A DNA stretch of 64,000 nucleotides, taken from positions 310,001 through 374,000 of the forward strand of contig NZ_JAJEWI010000005.1 of the NCBI RefSeq assembly GCF_020687785.1, in the 5' to 3' direction. Made by a program: the position numbers and the translations under genes. Below, piece after piece: positions 61,530 to 64,000 of this stretch. The stretch comes from Sphingopyxis yananensis (GTDB taxonomy: Bacteria; Pseudomonadota; Alphaproteobacteria; Sphingomonadales; Sphingomonadaceae). Every line of letters starts with the position of its first letter. The first letter of the stretch is position 1. Under the pieces are notes generated by a model, which saw only the letters and a program-made list of their open reading frames with translations, was not told the origin of the DNA and searched no databases.

Positions 61530-62756
61530 TTAGACCGAAAAGGCGGCTTGCAGTTGCTCGGTCAGGTCGGTGCGTTCCCATGGGAAGGATTCGCCCAAGG
61601 CTGTGCGGCCAAAGTGACCATAAGCGGCGGTTTGTTTGTAGATGGGTTTGTTGAGGCCCAAATGGGTGCGGATGCCCTTGGGGGTCAGGCGCACCAATTG
61701 GGGCAGCAATTGTTCCAGTGCGGCTTCGCTGGCGCCATTTTGGGCCGTGCCGTGCAGGTCGACATAGACCGACAAGGGTTCGGCCACGCCAATGGCATAG
61801 CTGAGCTGGATGGTGCAGCGGCGCGCCAAGCCCGCCGCGACGATATTTTTCGCCAGATAGCGGGTGATATAGGCCGCCGAGCGGTCCACCTTGGTGGGGT
61901 CTTTGCCGCTGAACGCGCCGCCGCCATGGGGCGATGCGCCGCCATAGGTGTCGACAATGATCTTGCGGCCCGTGAGGCCTGCGTCGCCGTCTGGCCCGCC
62001 AATTTCAAAACGGCCCGTGGGGTTGATGTGATAGACGGTGTTGGCTGTCAGCAATTCCGACGGCAGAACATCGGCAATGACGCTGAGCACATATTGGCGA
62101 AGCTGGGTGTAGAGAGCCTCGTCCCCCTCGCCATTATGCCAATAATAGCCTGGGGCGTGCTGGGTGGACACAACAATCGCCGTCGCTTCGACAGGGCGTT
62201 CATTGGCGTAGCGCAGCGTCACCTGACTTTTGGCGTCGGGTTCCAAGAAGGGAGCGATGCCAGCCTTGCGGTCCACGGCCATGCGTTCCAGAATCTTGTG
62301 GCTGTAATCCAAGGTGGCGGGCATGAAATCGGGCGTTTCGTCCGATGCATAGCCGAACATAATGCCTTGATCGCCCGCGCCTTCGTCCTTGTCCGCTGTT
62401 TCATCGACGCCTTGGGCGATATGGGCGGATTGAGCGTGGAGGTTATTTTCGAACTTGAAGCTTTGCCAGTGGAAGCCCGATTGTTCATAGCCGATTTCGC
62501 GCACGGTGTTGCGGACCGTGGCTTCGATTTCTTCGAGCGCACCGGCCGCCCATTCGCCATTTTCAAAAATGCCCTTGCAGCGGATTTCGCCCGCCAGCAC
62601 GACCAATTGGGTGGTGGTCATGGTTTCGCAAGCGACGCGGGCTTCGGGGTCTTTTGCCAAGAAAAGATCGACGATGCTGTCCGAAATTTGATCCGCAACC
62701 TTGTCCGGATGGCCTTCGGATACGCTTTCGGAGGTGAAAAGAAAGCTATTGCGCAT
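61530..62756 (-). CDS. metK: S-adenosylmethionine synthetase
   Basis: Makes SAM from methionine and ATP. The 408-residue protein shows the N-terminal [20 protein letters not shown], the ATP motif [12 protein letters not shown] and the P-loop-like [19 protein letters not shown]. It lies between lnt and trmB. The leader after the lnt stop is only 64 nt and holds a perfect AU hairpin (62793-62814); I could not match it to a known SAM riboswitch. Confidence 0.97.
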   Translation of the reverse strand: MRNSFLFTSESVSEGHPDKVADQISDSIVDLFLAKDPEARVACETMTTTQLVVLAGEIRCKGIFENGEWAAGALEEIEATVRNTVREIGYEQSGFHWQSFKFENNLHAQSAHIAQGVDETADKDEGAGDQGIMFGYASDETPDFMPATLDYSHKILERMAVDRKAGIAPFLEPDAKSQVTLRYANERPVEATAIVVSTQHAPGYYWHNGEGDEALYTQLRQYVLSVIADVLPSELLTANTVYHINPTGRFEIGGPDGDAGLTGRKIIVDTYGGASPHGGGAFSGKDPTKVDRSAAYITRYLAKNIVAAGLARRCTIQLSYAIGVAEPLSVYVDLHGTAQNGASEAALEQLLPQLVRLTPKGIRTHLGLNKPIYKQTAAYGHFGRTALGESFPWERTDLTEQLQAAFSV

Positions 62757-62792
62757 GGGAACCTTTACTGAACGAAACGAGCGACGGGTAGG

Positions 62793-62814
62793 GATATAAA
62801 GAATAGTTTATATC
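62793..62814 (-). promoter_or_regulatory. AT-rich hairpin in the metK leader
   Basis: Perfect stem GATATAAA / TTTATATC with a 6-base loop, just after the lnt stop and 37 nt before the metK ATG. It could be an operator, a weak terminator of lnt or a translation-control element. Confidence 0.4.
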
Positions 62815-62820
62815 TTGTAA

Positions 62821-64000
62821 CTACCGCCGACGGAAGCGAATTGCAATGGCAGCGATGATCAACAGGCTGGCCCAAAGCAGGGGGAGGATGTTGCCCATGC
62901 GTGCAAAGAGCGTGGGGGCATAGGCGGGCGGGACATGCGCGTCGATGCGTCCGGCGCGGTGCATGGGGACGGCGTGGAGGATATGACCGCTGGCATCGAT
63001 GATCGCGCTGATGCCCGTGGGGGTGGAGCGCAGAACCGGTAGGCCTTCTTCGATGGCGCGCAGACGGGCTTGGGCCAAATGTTGGGGCGGACCCCATGCA
63101 CCAAACCATGCATCATTGCTGGGGTTGAAGATAAATTCTGGGCGGTGGTCAGGGTCGGTGACTTGGCCGGAGAAGATGATTTCATAGCAAATTTGCAGGC
63201 CGATTTTGGCAAAGTTCGCGATGTCGATGGTGCGGGCACCGGGGCCTGCCCAAAAGTCGAGGTCGCCCGGCGCAAGGCGGGATAGGCCGAGCAGGGACAG
63301 GAGCGGACGCATGGGTAGATATTCGCCATAAGGCACCAGATGGGCTTTGTCATAGCGGGGGCCGAGGGTGCCATCGTCGTGCAATGTCATGACGGAATTG
63401 CGGGCACCGACGGCCTGACCATGTTGGTCAAATTCCAATTTTAGCGCACCCAGCAGCATGACGTCATGGGGATTCATTAGCGCGGTGAGGCGTTGGCGTG
63501 CGTCATCGGGCGAGCGGTCATAGAAATAATCTGGATAGCCGCGTTCGAGATAATCGGGAATTGCGGCCTCTGGCCATAAAATGAGGCGAGGGGGATTGTC
63601 GGTGGCGGCAGCGAAGGGGGTGGTGGGCTTGGGCGGCGTGAGGCGGGCCAATTTGCCGAAATTGGCGGCGGCATGATCGCCTTCCCATTTGTCGGCTTGA
63701 CCAATATTGGGTTGGACCAATGTAACGAGCGGGGTGGTCGCGCCGCCTTTTTTGCGAATCGCCGCATCGGCGGATTCCATGCCTTGGGTGATCAAGGCGC
63801 CGCCGGTGATGAGGGCGAGAAGGGCCGCCGTGATCGCGGCGGCTTTGTAGCGGCGGGCGGCGAGCCAGATCAGCGCCCCCGCAGCAAATATGACCAAGGC
63901 GCTGGTGCCATAGGTGCCGAGGAAGCGGGCGGGGGCGGCGGCATAAGGGACGGTGATGGCGCTGAGGGGGTTCCATGCAAAGCCGGTGAAAACCCAGCTT
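62821..64000 (-). CDS. lnt: Apolipoprotein N-acyltransferase, 5' part cut by window edge
   Basis: Adds the third acyl chain to lipoproteins in the inner membrane. The frame is open to the right edge of the window, so about 390 C-terminal residues are seen. They include the membrane-linked segment FTGFAWNPLS, the nitrilase-type domain with catalytic Glu in ILWPEAAIPDYLE, catalytic Lys in LGALKLEFDQ, catalytic Cys in LQICYEIIFSGQV, and the last membrane helix LPLLWASLLIIAAIAIRF. The ATG at 63897 is internal, not the start. Confidence 0.95.
   Translation of the reverse strand, partial: SWVFTGFAWNPLSAITVPYAAAPARFLGTYGTSALVIFAAGALIWLAARRYKAAAITAALLALITGGALITQGMESADAAIRKKGGATTPLVTLVQPNIGQADKWEGDHAAANFGKLARLTPPKPTTPFAAATDNPPRLILWPEAAIPDYLERGYPDYFYDRSPDDARQRLTALMNPHDVMLLGALKLEFDQHGQAVGARNSVMTLHDDGTLGPRYDKAHLVPYGEYLPMRPLLSLLGLSRLAPGDLDFWAGPGARTIDIANFAKIGLQICYEIIFSGQVTDPDHRPEFIFNPSNDAWFGAWGPPQHLAQARLRAIEEGLPVLRSTPTGISAIIDASGHILHAVPMHRAGRIDAHVPPAYAPTLFARMGNILPLLWASLLIIAAIAIRFRRR

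Noticed and set aside
61407..62771. 454-codon plus-strand frame opposite metK.
   Set aside because: Covered on the other strand by an unmistakable metK; composition is that of an antisense frame.
62757..62820. Known SAM riboswitch before metK.
   Set aside because: I could not find the conserved core of SAM-II, SAM-V or SAM/SAH classes; listed as an open question instead.

Overview
The window is 64 kb of dense, GC-rich chromosome from an alphaproteobacterium, most likely a sphingomonad (order Sphingomonadales). The support is indirect: a tonB-exbB-exbD-exbD cluster, a SpinSter-type MFS carrier, a FecI/FecR pair, a huge TonB-dependent receptor with an N-terminal STN domain, a single long Rel/Spo enzyme, the order lnt-metK-trmB, and many small DUF proteins common in that group. 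I see no integrase, transposase, CRISPR array, prophage or plasmid gene. Most of the window is ordinary core genome, with one clear accessory island and one compositionally foreign block.

Layout. 0-7.3 kb: bacterial PH-domain membrane proteins, a secreted alkyl sulfatase divergent from a small flavodoxin-like protein, then glpX and hom (gluconeogenesis and threonine/methionine synthesis) and an exported protein of unknown function. 7.5-10.1 kb: the TonB energising machine (TonB, ExbB, two ExbD). 10.3-17.5 kb: UDP-glucose dehydrogenase, a Cu/Zn superoxide dismutase lipoprotein, an MFS carrier followed by a GAGACC microsatellite, a low-molecular-weight phosphatase, an RNA cyclic phosphodiesterase, a Bax-inhibitor-1 protein, a molybdopterin-binding (CinA-N-like) protein and a DUF333 lipoprotein. 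17.6-23.8 kb: FecI sigma and FecR anti-sigma without an adjacent receptor, a small probably frameshifted gene, a HerA-like ATPase, DUF488 and DUF6306 proteins and a TerC/DUF475 membrane protein. 24.0-28.1 kb: an AT-rich block with a PraB-like secreted protein and the 1116-residue TonB-dependent receptor. 28.2-34.3 kb: two acetyltransferases, a YaiI protein, a ketosteroid-isomerase-like enzyme, and a divergent Lrp-type regulator/putA pair for proline catabolism.

34.5-45.5 kb is the most unusual part. A CcmI/NrfG-like TPR protein is divergent from a tightly packed four-gene operon: a pentaheme cytochrome c with one CX4CH haem site, a lipoprotein with two GlcG/HbpS-like domains, an outer-membrane beta-barrel protein, and a 1408-residue decaheme cytochrome fused to a C-terminal LVIVD-type propeller. 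I read this as a candidate electron-transfer conduit through the outer membrane that differs in its parts from the classic MtrCAB type. That is inference from domain content and gene order; the electron donor and acceptor are unknown.

45.6-64 kb returns to core functions: Rel/Spo enzyme, HxlR regulator, a LytS/LytR-type two-component pair, ribA, xth, lolA, ftsK, a UbiH-type hydroxylase, a GFA protein, a Lon-N-domain protein with a YbbN-type thioredoxin, two identical tRNA-Gly(GCC) genes, a DUF2218 protein, trmB, metK and the start-truncated lnt. Rho-independent terminators are easy to see between many of the convergent genes.
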